DNA of 64,000 nucleotides, taken from Bordetella sp. FB-8. GTDB lineage: Bacteria; Pseudomonadota; Gammaproteobacteria; Burkholderiales; Burkholderiaceae_B. The notes beneath the pieces were generated by a model, which had not been told where the DNA came from, did no database searches, and saw nothing but the letters and a program-made list of their open reading frames with translations. Both the position numbers and the translations under genes were made by a program. How positions within the stretch are numbered: the first letter of the stretch is position 1; every line of letters begins with the position of its first letter. The stretch is taken from contig NZ_KB907784.1 in the NCBI RefSeq assembly GCF_000382185.1, forward strand, positions 806,001-870,000. The letters are read 5' to 3'. Shown piece after piece: positions 48,794-57,120 of this stretch.

Positions 48794-49906
48794 TTGATCC
48801 GGCCATTAAATATTTCACGCGGCATACTTGACGTGAGGGTCACCGAAATAGGCCACGACCCGCTGCGGATTAACTTCGAGCATGGCCATATGATCGTTGG
48901 CGGCATTTCGCAATTTCTCTTTGGTGCGGACCGGCACCTTTGATCCAATCGCCTGCTTCAAATCGGCATTGAGCCGCTCTTCCGGATTCAGCTCAGGACA
49001 GTAGCTGGGCAAGTAAAAGCATTCGATCTTGGCCTTGTTCGCCTCCAGCCAAGCCTTGACGGGCTTGCTGTGGTGAACCCTCAGATTGTCCAGAATCAGA
49101 AAGACCTTTTTCCCGGCATCTTTGATCAGTCCTTCAAGAAACCCAATCAGTCTGTCGGAATCAAAATTGCCGTCGATGATTTGCCAGCGGGTGGCGCCCT
49201 TGTTGGTCACTGCGGCGATCATCGACAAACGCTGCCGTGTGCCAGGCGCATAGGTAACCGGTGTCATGCCCTTCGGCGCAAAACTCCGTCCACGGACATC
49301 CGTGTTGACCAGCGCCGTTTCATCACCCCAATAAATCTCGCCTCCCTCGGTGCGGGCTTGCTGTGCAATCTTCGGATACTGTTCATCCAGCCATTGCTTA
49401 ACCGCTTCAAGGCGCTGCTCATAGGCCTTTTTGATCGGCTTTTGGGGCGTGAAACCCCAGCGCTTCAAATAATACCCCATGGTGCGGATCGGCAGCTTGA
49501 TGCCAAACTCCTGCTGCTCGATCAGTTGACTCACAGCCATTCGATTCCACAAGGCAAACGTCAGCTTCAATTGTTCAGGGCGATACTCACAGATGCGCTT
49601 CTGAATGTACGCCTCCTGTGCTTCGGTGAGCCGGCGCTGCTGGCCGATACTCCGGCCGCGCTTGGCCAACTTCAGAGCTGGCATGCCGCCTTGCTCATGC
49701 AGGCTGATAACCTTAGTGACCGTGCTATGGCCCAGCTCCGTCAGCTTGGCGATTTGGTTTCGATTGAGCCCCTGCCTGTGCAACCGAACAACGTGCCGGC
49801 GTCGTTCTTCCAGAGCCTCGGGCTTGAGTCGGCGGGTATCTATTTTTTCCATCGAAATCTGACCAGAATAACCATCAATAGTTCCGATATTTATTGGCCG
49901 AATCTA
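48794..49906 (-). mobile_element. IS630-family insertion sequence
   Basis: 1113 bp. Terminal inverted repeats TTGATCCGGCCATTAAATAT from 48794 and TAGATTCGGCCAATAAATAT read inward from 49906 (3 mismatches in 20), bounded by TA on both sides. It contains one intact transposase. It sits 41 bases past the STAS-GHKL gene, between it and the resolvase cluster. Confidence 0.82.
48815..49852 (-). CDS. IS630-family transposase
   Basis: 345 residues, full length. The N-terminal helix-turn-helix is LNRNQIAKLTELGHSTVTKVISLH. The DDE core has WGDETALVNTD (first Asp), LILDNLRVHHSKPV (second Asp) and YLPSYCPELNPEERLNADLK (final acidic residue, the NPxE motif). It looks functional. The start ATG at 49852 follows the right end closely. 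Confidence 0.95.
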   Translation of the reverse strand: MEKIDTRRLKPEALEERRRHVVRLHRQGLNRNQIAKLTELGHSTVTKVISLHEQGGMPALKLAKRGRSIGQQRRLTEAQEAYIQKRICEYRPEQLKLTFALWNRMAVSQLIEQQEFGIKLPIRTMGYYLKRWGFTPQKPIKKAYEQRLEAVKQWLDEQYPKIAQQARTEGGEIYWGDETALVNTDVRGRSFAPKGMTPVTYAPGTRQRLSMIAAVTNKGATRWQIIDGNFDSDRLIGFLEGLIKDAGKKVFLILDNLRVHHSKPVKAWLEANKAKIECFYLPSYCPELNPEERLNADLKQAIGSKVPVRTKEKLRNAANDHMAMLEVNPQRVVAYFGDPHVKYAA

Positions 49907-49928
49907 TAACGTCCAATAGCTGGATTTT

Positions 49929-50147
49929 TTGGCTGTTGGGCTTGTGCGCGGCATCCGGCATGACCTCGCGCAGCCATCCCCAGCCGTGCCCGAGCTGGCG
50001 GCCTTCTTTCAGGCCATCGGCGCAGACGGACTTTCCAAGGCCACCGAACAGCGGGCCATCCTTGGCCGCTGGGCCGAGGACGCGACCCTGCCCCCGGACG
50101 TGCGCGACTACGCGCAGCAGCAGCTCGCCACCCTCCCTGACTTCTGA
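49929..50147 (+). pseudogene. Short unassigned remnant, right of IS630
   Basis: 72 codons from a TTG, ending FQAIGADGLSKATEQRAILGRWAEDATLPPDVRDYAQQQLATLPDF. The amino-acid pattern looks like the true C-terminus of a larger protein (Leu/Ala-rich helix, ordered ending) whose beginning is missing. A TAG in frame just upstream and the IS630 border 20 bases away explain the loss. I do not recognise the parent family. It could also be a small intact gene. Confidence 0.4.
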
Positions 50148-50284
50148 CGCGGTTTTGTGAGCGTTTCAGAGTGTTCAGAAAACGGTATGTTTCTGGACAC
50201 TGCGAATCAAGCCGCTTTTGCCTGTCTTTGAATACCTTGACCTGTTAAAATAGCCGTCAATTTTTCAATGTTTAGGTACTGTCC
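50148..50284 (+). promoter_or_regulatory. Candidate res/promoter region of the resolvase
   Basis: 137 bases upstream of the resolvase. Includes TCAGAAAACGG near 50176, which resembles part of Tn3-family terminal repeats, and AT-rich half-site-like stretches (TTGAATACCTTGACCTGTTAAAATAGCCGTCA, 50229-50260). Tn3-type resolvases usually bind three subsites in this position. The exact subsites cannot be fixed by eye. Confidence 0.35.
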
Positions 50285-50884
50285 ATGAATCAAACCATCG
50301 GCTATGCCCGCGTTTCGACGGACGATCAGCACCTTGATTTGCAGCGTGACGCGCTGACGAAAGCCGGGTGCAGCGTCACCTACGAAGAGAAGGCAAGCGG
50401 CAAGACGGCTGACCGCCCGGAGCTTGACCAGTGCCTCAAGGCGCTGCGAGCCAGTGACACCCTCGTGGTGTGGCGGCTGGATCGACTCGGGCGCAGCCTG
50501 AAAGACCTACTGCGGATCGTTGACGACCTCAAAGAGCGCGGCATCAGCTTTGTGAGCCTGACGGAGAGGATCGAGACGGACACCGCAGCGGGCAAGATGG
50601 CTTTCCATTTGTTCGGGGCGCTGTCGGAGTTTGAGCGGAGCTTGATCCGCGAGCGCACACAGGCCGGTCTAGCTGCCGCCCGTGCCCGTGGCCGGGCTGG
50701 TGGCCGCAAGCCGAAGTTGGATGCAAAGCAGATAAATCAAATCAGGCTGCTATTGAGCGATCCAAATGCGTGTGTGGCAGAGATTGCGAGAGATTATGGT
50801 GTTTCTCGAACAACCATTTACAAGCATTGTGGCGTGGTGCATCCGAGGAATGAAAGAAGTTCACCAAGTAGAGGTGGCCTGTGA
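50285..50884 (+). CDS. Serine recombinase, TnpR resolvase/invertase type
   Basis: 199 residues. The catalytic domain starts GYARVSTDDQHLDLQRDAL with nucleophile Ser11. It continues VWRLDRLGRSLKDLL (Arg pair of the active site), FHLFGALSEFERSLIRERTQAGL, then the linker RGRAGGRKPKL and a C-terminal helix-turn-helix (SVAEIARDYGVSRTTIYKH type; here CVAEIARDYGVSRTTIYKHCG). It resolves cointegrates of Tn3-like transposons or inverts a segment. No matching transposase is present. The stop overlaps the next start (GTGA). Confidence 0.92.
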   Translation: MNQTIGYARVSTDDQHLDLQRDALTKAGCSVTYEEKASGKTADRPELDQCLKALRASDTLVVWRLDRLGRSLKDLLRIVDDLKERGISFVSLTERIETDTAAGKMAFHLFGALSEFERSLIRERTQAGLAAARARGRAGGRKPKLDAKQINQIRLLLSDPNACVAEIARDYGVSRTTIYKHCGVVHPRNERSSPSRGGL

Positions 50885-51978
50885 CTGGTGAGCATTGTTC
50901 AACGTGCCAAGGTCGCCGAAATAACGTGGAAATTGATTGTCCGAATTGCGGCGGAACAGGCTATGACCCAACGGATGAGAAGCCATTCGCGCAATGTCAT
51001 GAGTGCTATGGCGATGGGACGATTGTTGCGGATGTTTGCCCCGATTGCCTTGGTTTTGAGGATGAATATGAAAGCGAATATGAAGATGAAGAATTGGAGA
51101 GTGATGTGACTTCAGAAAAGAAATTTAGAGATTACAAAGACGAAGCCGAGGCATGGATTACTCTTGCCACTGGTGAGTATTACCCGGACATTCTGCCTGA
51201 TGCCTGCCGATTATATGAGCCTGTGCTGGTTGAGTTTGGCTTGTTGTTGAAAGCGTCCCATTCATCTACAAATTTCTTTAGTACCATCATGGAAACAAGA
51301 AACCAGTGGATGCGCACGCAGCTTTGCCGGGTTTTCAAGAAATACGTCAGCCCGCAAACCCCTGTTGAAATGCTCAAGCGCAGGAGTGATGCCGCCAAAA
51401 TTTGCGCTCAATTTGGCGATGCGTTCCGAAGCATCGTGGAGGTACAGCAGAAGTTTGATAATCGCCCCATGCCAGATGAAGCTCTTTGTGCTGTCTTATG
51501 GGAATACAAAGATCGCGGCAAGAAGGGCTATGACCTGACGGAGCGGCTGTTTGACGTGCTGCGTAGCCAGCACGTTGGGCTTGTTGTTACTGGGCCGGAG
51601 CGTGCTGGTAAAGACGTGTTGTTGGGAAATGTCTTCAAAGATTATCCGAAGCCTGATCGTCCTGTAGATTTTGTAATCTATGACGGTAAAAAGGTGCTTG
51701 CAATCGGCTTGGCGCGTTATGACTCGGATCGTGGCGGTGCGCAAGAAGATGATCGCACAGGTCAGTATCGAGAAGTAGCGCAAGAGATTATTAGGTACGC
51801 TGACAGCCACGAGATGCAGCATATCAAGGTAATCTATGTGAACGATGGGCCGGGCTTGTTGCTTGGCTCGATGTGGAATGACTATTCCTACATCGAAGAT
51901 CAATGGCCGGGTCGAGTTAAGGTTGTGACCTTGCGAATGGTGCCTGACCGAATTACTGCCGAATGGTTGGGGTCTTGA
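50881..51978 (+). CDS. DnaJ-type zinc-finger protein with putative PD-(D/E)XK-like nuclease C-terminus
   Basis: 365 residues from the GTG that overlaps the resolvase stop. Residues 6-58 hold four CxxCxG units (Cys6/9, 20/23, 39/42, 53/56), exactly the DnaJ two-zinc arrangement. An acidic linker (EYESEYEDEELES) follows. A helical middle and a C-terminal domain come next: KGYDLTERLFDVLRSQ, VVTGPERAGKD and DFVIYDGKKVLAIGLARYDSDRGGAQEDDRTGQY (Asp263 onward), a layout like type II restriction enzymes. A methyltransferase begins one base after its stop. I infer a restriction enzyme with an unusual zinc-finger front. The catalytic assignment is not certain. DNA is AT-richer than the host genes. Confidence 0.6.
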   Translation: MTGEHCSTCQGRRNNVEIDCPNCGGTGYDPTDEKPFAQCHECYGDGTIVADVCPDCLGFEDEYESEYEDEELESDVTSEKKFRDYKDEAEAWITLATGEYYPDILPDACRLYEPVLVEFGLLLKASHSSTNFFSTIMETRNQWMRTQLCRVFKKYVSPQTPVEMLKRRSDAAKICAQFGDAFRSIVEVQQKFDNRPMPDEALCAVLWEYKDRGKKGYDLTERLFDVLRSQHVGLVVTGPERAGKDVLLGNVFKDYPKPDRPVDFVIYDGKKVLAIGLARYDSDRGGAQEDDRTGQYREVAQEIIRYADSHEMQHIKVIYVNDGPGLLLGSMWNDYSYIEDQWPGRVKVVTLRMVPDRITAEWLGS

Positions 51979-51979
51979 T

Positions 51980-53296
51980 ATGGCAGTTCCTATTCCCGGT
52001 AAGGGGAGGCGCAACAACGGTGCACAGGGTCACCCGGCTGACACTGGTTGCTTCCGCCTAGAGTACCCCGGCAAGAAGTCGGTAGAAGAAATTTTGGAAA
52101 CCCCAGCGGGTCGGTATGTACCAAATCCGGCATACGTTGGTGGTGATAACAGGCTTTACCACGCGGATAACCTTGCCGTGTTGTCTGCGCTTGCGCAGGA
52201 TGAGTCAGTCGTCGGGAAGGTTAAGCTAGTCTACATTGACCCCCCGTTTGCAACTGCTTCTGCCTTTGAGTCACGCAAGCAAAAGCACGCCTACGATGAC
52301 CATTTGGTCGGGCCTGCTTTCGTGGAGTCTCTGCGCGAGCGACTGGTTTTAATTCATCGCTTGCTTGCGGATGATGGTTCTCTATACCTACACCTTGATG
52401 AGAGGATGATTTTTCACTTCCGGGTTGTTCTCGACGAGATTTTCGGGGAAAAGAACTTTAGGAACTGCATTACCCGGAAAAAATGTAATCCAAAGAATTA
52501 CACCCGTAAGACGTACGGAAATGTGGCTGACTACATTCTCTTTTATACGAAGAGTGATAGTTATGTTTGGAATCGGCCTGTTGAGCAATGGGACGATGCC
52601 AAGGCTTTGAAGGAATATCAGTACGTTGATCCTGATGGCCGTCGCTACAAGAAAGTACCTGTCCATGCTCCAGGTGTTCGCAATGGCGAGACAGGAAAGG
52701 ATTGGAGGGGTAAGCCTCCACCTCCCGGTAAGCACTGGCAGTACCCGCCGTCAACCTTGGATGAAATGGACGCCAGAGGTGAAATTTATTGGTCGGGCAC
52801 TGGAAACCCAAGGCGAAAAATTTATTTGGAGAATAGCGCGGGAATTCCAGTGCAGGATATTTGGATGGATATGAGGGATGCTCACAATCAGAACATCCAT
52901 ATCACTGGCTATCCAACCGAGAAGAATCCCGCATTGTTGGCGAGAATAGTTGAGGCATCATCTAATCCCGGCGATCTGGTTATGGATTGTTACTCGGGTT
53001 CAGGAACGACGATTGCCGTTGCCGCCAGTCTTGGCCGCCGTTGGATCGGTGTAGACCGTAGTGATGAAGCAATCAGAACTACCCTACATCGGTTCGAGCT
53101 TGGCACTGAGCGCATGGGCGACTTTGTGAATGCGAAAAAGCAAGGTGCGCTGTCGTTGCATGAACCAATAACCGACTTTGTTCTGTATGAGCCAGAGAGT
53201 GAGGCGGTGCTTGTCGTGGATAGTGACAAGCCGGTTAAAAAGACTCGGCGCGTTGCTAAGTCGTCGGAAGTTACAGAGGCTCTCGCAGCTCGATGA
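51980..53296 (+). CDS. DNA methyltransferase (N6-adenine/N4-cytosine, beta-type motif order)
   Basis: 438 residues. The catalytic motif IV is DPPF at 87-90 (VYIDPPFAT). The S-adenosylmethionine motif, DCYSGSGTT, lies far downstream at about 335-343. Catalytic before cofactor motif is the beta arrangement of type II and type III methyltransferases. It has a helical target-recognition stretch between (about 160-300, with Tyr/Lys/Arg-rich segments) and a C-terminal extension with VVDSDKPVKKTRR. It follows the putative nuclease by one base and overlaps the glycosylase gene (ATGA), so the three are one operon. It would protect host DNA if the partner is a restriction enzyme. Confidence 0.88.
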   Translation: MAVPIPGKGRRNNGAQGHPADTGCFRLEYPGKKSVEEILETPAGRYVPNPAYVGGDNRLYHADNLAVLSALAQDESVVGKVKLVYIDPPFATASAFESRKQKHAYDDHLVGPAFVESLRERLVLIHRLLADDGSLYLHLDERMIFHFRVVLDEIFGEKNFRNCITRKKCNPKNYTRKTYGNVADYILFYTKSDSYVWNRPVEQWDDAKALKEYQYVDPDGRRYKKVPVHAPGVRNGETGKDWRGKPPPPGKHWQYPPSTLDEMDARGEIYWSGTGNPRRKIYLENSAGIPVQDIWMDMRDAHNQNIHITGYPTEKNPALLARIVEASSNPGDLVMDCYSGSGTTIAVAASLGRRWIGVDRSDEAIRTTLHRFELGTERMGDFVNAKKQGALSLHEPITDFVLYEPESEAVLVVDSDKPVKKTRRVAKSSEVTEALAAR

Positions 53297-53898
53297 GTAG
53301 AGCGGGCCAAATTACCCCGACCGTGGTGATAGAAGCGGAAGCGTATCTAAGCCAGTCATGCAGAGTCATGGCTGGTTTGATACGCACACATGGCCCCTGC
53401 CCTCTTGCTGATCGTGAGTTTCGGCCTTTCCAGACGTTGGCCAATTCGATCATCAGTCAGCAGCTATCAGCCAAAGCCGCCGACACGATAGAGCGCCGGG
53501 TGCAGGCCATAGTGCCCGGCTTCACACCTGCCGGGTTTCTGGCCGTCCCTACCGAGGCGCTACGCGCAGCCGGGCTGTCATCGGCAAAGGCCCGCTACAT
53601 CCTCGAACTGGCCCAGCGTGTCAGCGATGGGCGGCTGAATCTAGAGGCTATGCAGGAAGCGCCAGACGCTGACGTTATTGCCGCGCTGGTTGAGCTTCCC
53701 GGCATCGGCCAATGGACGGCGGAAATGTTCCTGATCTTCGGCCTGAGTAGGCCGGATGTGTTGTCCTTGGGCGATGCTGGTTTGCAGCGGGCAGTGCGAC
53801 TGCTGTTTGGGGATGACGCCAAGCTAGAGCATATGGGCCAGTCGTGGCGGCCCTTCTGCTCCGTGGCGTCGTGGTATCTCTGGCGACACCTGGACTAA
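53293..53898 (+). CDS. AlkA-type DNA glycosylase (HhH-GPD)
   Basis: 201 residues, starting at an ATG overlapping the methyltransferase stop. The helix-hairpin-helix LPGIGQWTA is at 135-143, with the conserved catalytic Asp161 in the LSLGDAGLQ segment. The substrate-pocket helix FQTLANSIISQQLSAKAADTI matches 3-methyladenine glycosylase II. There is no iron-sulfur cysteine cluster. It normally removes alkylated bases. Its place as the third gene of a modification operon is unusual and suggests a role linked to the methyltransferase or to repair after restriction. Confidence 0.88.
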   Translation: MSRAGQITPTVVIEAEAYLSQSCRVMAGLIRTHGPCPLADREFRPFQTLANSIISQQLSAKAADTIERRVQAIVPGFTPAGFLAVPTEALRAAGLSSAKARYILELAQRVSDGRLNLEAMQEAPDADVIAALVELPGIGQWTAEMFLIFGLSRPDVLSLGDAGLQRAVRLLFGDDAKLEHMGQSWRPFCSVASWYLWRHLD

Positions 53899-54284
53899 CT
53901 ATCATCGCTCCCCTCTTCCCCGCCGACAAAGGCGAGGCGAAGGGCGCGGGCGATCAAGTCGCCCTCGGGATAGTCGGGGAAGCCCTTTTTCTTCGTAGCC
54001 TCGGGCTTCTGGGCTTCGGGCGGGATGAAGTCCGGCAGCTCGCCAATTTCGCCCTGATCTTTCAGGCGCTCCCATTGCTCGAACTCTTCCGGCGTGCGCA
54101 GCAGCAGATAGTCGGCGTCCATTTCCGCATCCTTGCGAGGACGGCCCGGCCCGGCCTTGCCTTCACCGAAACCGGCCTCGTCCATCGACTGCGCGAAGAG
54201 CTTTACAGCCTTGCGGGCCAGCGTGGGCGAGGCGGGCTTTTCCCCGGCCCGTAGCGCCTTGCTGGCGTAGGCCAGCATCCGCAC
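53895..54284 (-). CDS. Conserved-looking hypothetical protein
   Basis: 129 residues, convergent with and overlapping the glycosylase gene by 4 bases. It opens with a basic helix (AYASKALRAGEKPASPTLARKAVKLFAQSM), then GPGRPRKD, an AT-hook-like step, and an acidic C-terminal half ending GGEEGSDDS. I do not recognise the family. Codon use is GC-rich, unlike the nuclease gene. It may be a partner of a mobile element. Confidence 0.5.
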   Translation of the reverse strand: MRMLAYASKALRAGEKPASPTLARKAVKLFAQSMDEAGFGEGKAGPGRPRKDAEMDADYLLLRTPEEFEQWERLKDQGEIGELPDFIPPEAQKPEATKKKGFPDYPEGDLIARALRLAFVGGEEGSDDS

Positions 54285-54506
54285 AGAGTATCGCAGTCGG
54301 CCGCGATTGCGGCTTCAGGATGAGCGATTGTTAACGATCACGGCCGCGAAATCGAACGGCCGATCCTGGCCGACAGCCGACCCATTTCAAACCAGGCTTG
54401 AGCCGCGTTCCCAGCCGCATCCCTTCACAAACCCTCACGGCCCAGCAGGCTTGGTGCTGCCCGTGGCATCGGAGATACACCACAGCAGCACGAACTGCGT
54501 CAGTGA
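54285..54506. other. Junction DNA with no gene
   Basis: 222 bases between the hypothetical gene and the MarR-like remnant. It contains CGGCCGCGAAATCGAACGGCCG (54343-54364), a short GC-rich inverted repeat. It probably marks the right part of the accessory island next to the cobalamin genes. No other feature is supportable. Confidence 0.4.
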
Positions 54507-54660
54507 CGAGCCGACCAGCGACAGCGCCTGCCCGCCGGCAAGCGCATGGTCGAGGAAATGGAGCCGTTCGCGCGGCTGATCACCGAAGAGACCCTCGGGA
54601 CACCGAACAGGACCGAGCGCGTGGCCCTGCTCCCCCTGCTCAGGAAAATGATCGGCTCGA
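54507..54660 (+). pseudogene. MarR-family regulator C-terminal remnant
   Basis: After an in-frame TGA at 54504-54506 the frame reads LPAGKRMVEEMEPFARLITEE and then TERVALLPLLRKMIG. This resembles the common MarR ending (LTPAGRALVEE..., ERA.LLRLLRKM). The DNA-binding part is gone. It overlaps the last codons of the cobC gene on the other strand, so rearrangement has abutted the two. Confidence 0.4.
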
Positions 54661-55236
54661 ATCCGAGTCCCGATCCAGCGGACGGCCAGGACCGAGGCAC
54701 AACTGCGTCCATGCGCCCCAGGCGGGCGCCTGCGCCGGCCACGATGCGGCCGACGGGACGCTGTTCATACCGTGCCGCGCCAGGTAATGCGCGGCGCGTA
54801 TCACGCCGGCGTGGGTGATCCACACTGCTTCGCCGTCCGCCGCGGCATCCTCCAGGGCCTGGGCTACGCGCTGCAGCACGCCGGACACGCTTTCCCCGCC
54901 GCCGGCGCGGTAGCGGGAAAACTCGCGCGTCCAGGCGTCGATGTCGGCCTTGGGGATGGCCTGCCAGGGCACGCCCTCCCAGGCGCCGAAGTCCATTTCG
55001 TTCAGGCGCTCGTCGCGTATCGGCCGCAGGTCCGTGCGCAGTTGCGCCAGCGCCTGCGCGAGCTGGTCGGCGCGCCGCAGGCCCGAGACCCGCACCGGCA
55101 GGCCCGGCGGCAAGGCCGCCGCGAGCGCGCGCGCAGCACACTGCGTGGCGGCCTCGTCGGCCTGCACGTCCAGGCTGCCGTAGCAGATGCCCGCATCGAT
55201 CAAGGGCGCGGCATGGCGCGCCAGCCACAGCTTCAC
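54640..55236 (-). CDS. cobC: Alpha-ribazole phosphatase/histidine phosphatase CobC
   Basis: 198 residues from a GTG at 55236 that overlaps the cobS stop (GTGA). The phosphoenzyme histidine is in WLARHAAPL (His8). The second arginine/glutamate region is MDFGAWEGVPW, and the late histidine is in VWITHAGVIRA. It removes the phosphate from alpha-ribazole-phosphate during nucleotide-loop assembly. The last ~20 residues (GPGRPLDRDSDSSRSFS) lie past the family end and may be island DNA read through. The frame reported upstream of 55236 belongs to cobS in another frame. Confidence 0.88.
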   Translation of the reverse strand: MKLWLARHAAPLIDAGICYGSLDVQADEAATQCAARALAAALPPGLPVRVSGLRRADQLAQALAQLRTDLRPIRDERLNEMDFGAWEGVPWQAIPKADIDAWTREFSRYRAGGGESVSGVLQRVAQALEDAAADGEAVWITHAGVIRAAHYLARHGMNSVPSAASWPAQAPAWGAWTQLCLGPGRPLDRDSDSSRSFS

Positions 55237-56045
55237 GCCGTCCCCGCCGCGGCCAGGCCCAGCAGCAGGCCCAGGTAGAAAGCCAGCTCGCACACCTGCT
55301 GCACGGCGCCCAGCGCGTCGCCGGTATAGCCCTGCAGGCGCCGGCGCAGCAGGCGGTACATGGTCGCCCAGGCCAGCATGCAGGCCGCCGCGCCGGCTAT
55401 CCAGAACAGGGCGGGATGGCGCCAGCCTGCAGCGGCCAAAGCCAGCAAGGCCCAGAAGAGCGCGCCCGCCACGACGCGCCCGCCGGCGCGCGATGCCGTG
55501 AGCGCCGATTTGGAATCGTTCTCGCGGATATAGGGCAGCAAGGCCACGATGCCGACCGGCATCAGCCGCGACAAGGCATGGCCTGCGAACCAGGCCCATG
55601 CGGCCATGCCCGGATCGATCTGGACCAGCGCGGCGATAAGGCCGATCCTGAGCAGCAAGGACAGCACCAGCGCAATCGCGCCATAGCTGCCTATGCGCGA
55701 ATCCTTCATGATCTCCAGGGCGCGTTCGCGGCTGACGTGGCCGCCCAGGCCGTCCGCCAGATCGGCCAGTCCGTCTTCATGAAATGCGCCGGTCAGCATC
55801 GTGGTGACGATCACGGCCAGGACGGCGGCAATCCAGGGCGATGCACCCACGCCGGGCAGCGCGAGCAGCGCAGCGCGCAGGCAGATCGCGCCCGCCGCGC
55901 CGACCAGCGCGCCGACCAGGGGAAAGTACGCCAGGCAGGCCTGCTGCCTGGGCGGGCTGTAGCCCACCCAGGCGGCCAGCCGCCCGGGCAAGGGCACGCG
56001 CGTGAAGAACTGCAGCGCGAGCAGGAAATGGCGCAAGGCTTTCAT
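55233..56045 (-). CDS. cobS: Adenosylcobinamide-GDP ribazoletransferase CobS
   Basis: 270 residues from the ATG at 56045. Integral membrane enzyme with about 7 helices. The signature acidic loop GAFHEDGLADLADGLGG is followed by MKDSRIGSYGA. It joins activated cobinamide and alpha-ribazole to give the complete cobalamin. It overlaps cobC by 4 bases and follows cobT by 13. Confidence 0.93.
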   Translation of the reverse strand: MKALRHFLLALQFFTRVPLPGRLAAWVGYSPPRQQACLAYFPLVGALVGAAGAICLRAALLALPGVGASPWIAAVLAVIVTTMLTGAFHEDGLADLADGLGGHVSRERALEIMKDSRIGSYGAIALVLSLLLRIGLIAALVQIDPGMAAWAWFAGHALSRLMPVGIVALLPYIRENDSKSALTASRAGGRVVAGALFWALLALAAAGWRHPALFWIAGAAACMLAWATMYRLLRRRLQGYTGDALGAVQQVCELAFYLGLLLGLAAAGTA

Positions 56046-56058
56046 GGCCGATCCAAGC

Positions 56059-57105
56059 TCAGTGCTGGCCTTCTTCGCGCGAAACGCCCGCGGACTCGAA
56101 GCTCGCCATGTCCCGCAGGATCGCACAGGCAGACTGCATCAGAGGCCAGGCCAGCGCCGCGCCGGACCCCTCGCCCAGGCGCAGCTGCAGATCCAGCAAC
56201 GGCTCGGCCTGCAGCGCGTCCAGCATCAGGGCATGGCCGCGCTCGCCCGATCGGTGGGCGAACACGCAACGCTGCAAGACCTGGGGAGCCAGGCGGCTGG
56301 CGACCAGCACAGCCGCGCTGACGATGAAGCCGTCGACCACGATCACGCGGTTCTGCGCGGCGGCCTGCAGGATGGCGCCGACCATCGTGGCGATCTCGAA
56401 ACCACCGAATGCCGCGAGCACGTCCAGCGGCTGGCGCACGGCCTGGTGCTTGACGAGCACCTTGCGCAAGATCTCGGTTTTCCTGGCGATGCCCGCATCG
56501 TCCAGACCGGTGCCGGCGCCGGTGCACTGGACGATGTCGAGCTGCGCCAGACGCGACAGCAACAGCGAGGCCGACGAGGTGTTGCCTATGCCCATCTCGC
56601 CCAGCAGCAGGACGTTGCCCGGCAGATCGGCCGACAGGGCCTTGCCGTTTTCCAGCGCCGCGTCGCACTGCGCCGGCGTCATGGCCGGGCCAAGAGACGC
56701 GTCGGCCGTGCCCGCCGCGATCTTGCGTATCAGCAGGCCGGGGCGCGGCGCGAAATCGTGCCTCACGCCGCAGTCGACCACCGTCAGCGCGATGCCGTGC
56801 TGGCGGGCCAGCACGCTGACCGCCGCGCCGCCCGCCAGGAAGTTCTCCACCATCTGCCAGGTCACATCGCTGGGGTAGGCCGACACGCCCTGCGCGGCCA
56901 GGCCGTGGTCGCCCGCGAACACCACCATCTGCGGCGCGCGCAATGCGGGAGCGACGCTGCCCAGGATCCGCCCCAGGCGCACAGCCAGGGCCTCCAGACG
57001 GCCCAGCGATCCGACCGGCTTGGTCTTGTTATCTAGCACTTGCTGCAAGCGCCGGGCCAGTTCGGGATTGCCCAGATCGGCAACGGGGGGAATGGAGAAA
57101 GCCAT
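56059..57105 (-). CDS. cobT: Nicotinate-nucleotide-dimethylbenzimidazole phosphoribosyltransferase CobT
   Basis: 348 residues. It makes alpha-ribazole phosphate from dimethylbenzimidazole. Visible family motifs are DNKTKPVGSLGRLE, VFAGDHGLAAQGVSAYP, LLLGEMGIGNTSSA, FGGFEIATMVGAIL and the catalytic-Glu loop LRLGEGSGAAL. It lies 15 bases downstream of cobQ. Confidence 0.95.
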   Translation of the reverse strand: MAFSIPPVADLGNPELARRLQQVLDNKTKPVGSLGRLEALAVRLGRILGSVAPALRAPQMVVFAGDHGLAAQGVSAYPSDVTWQMVENFLAGGAAVSVLARQHGIALTVVDCGVRHDFAPRPGLLIRKIAAGTADASLGPAMTPAQCDAALENGKALSADLPGNVLLLGEMGIGNTSSASLLLSRLAQLDIVQCTGAGTGLDDAGIARKTEILRKVLVKHQAVRQPLDVLAAFGGFEIATMVGAILQAAAQNRVIVVDGFIVSAAVLVASRLAPQVLQRCVFAHRSGERGHALMLDALQAEPLLDLQLRLGEGSGAALAWPLMQSACAILRDMASFESAGVSREEGQH

Positions 57106-57120
57106 GGGTCGTCGGTTCCT

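Noticed and set aside
55237..55599. In-frame upstream extension of the cobC phosphatase
   Set aside because: It reads cobS DNA in a wrong frame. The GTG overlapping the cobS stop gives the proper family start.
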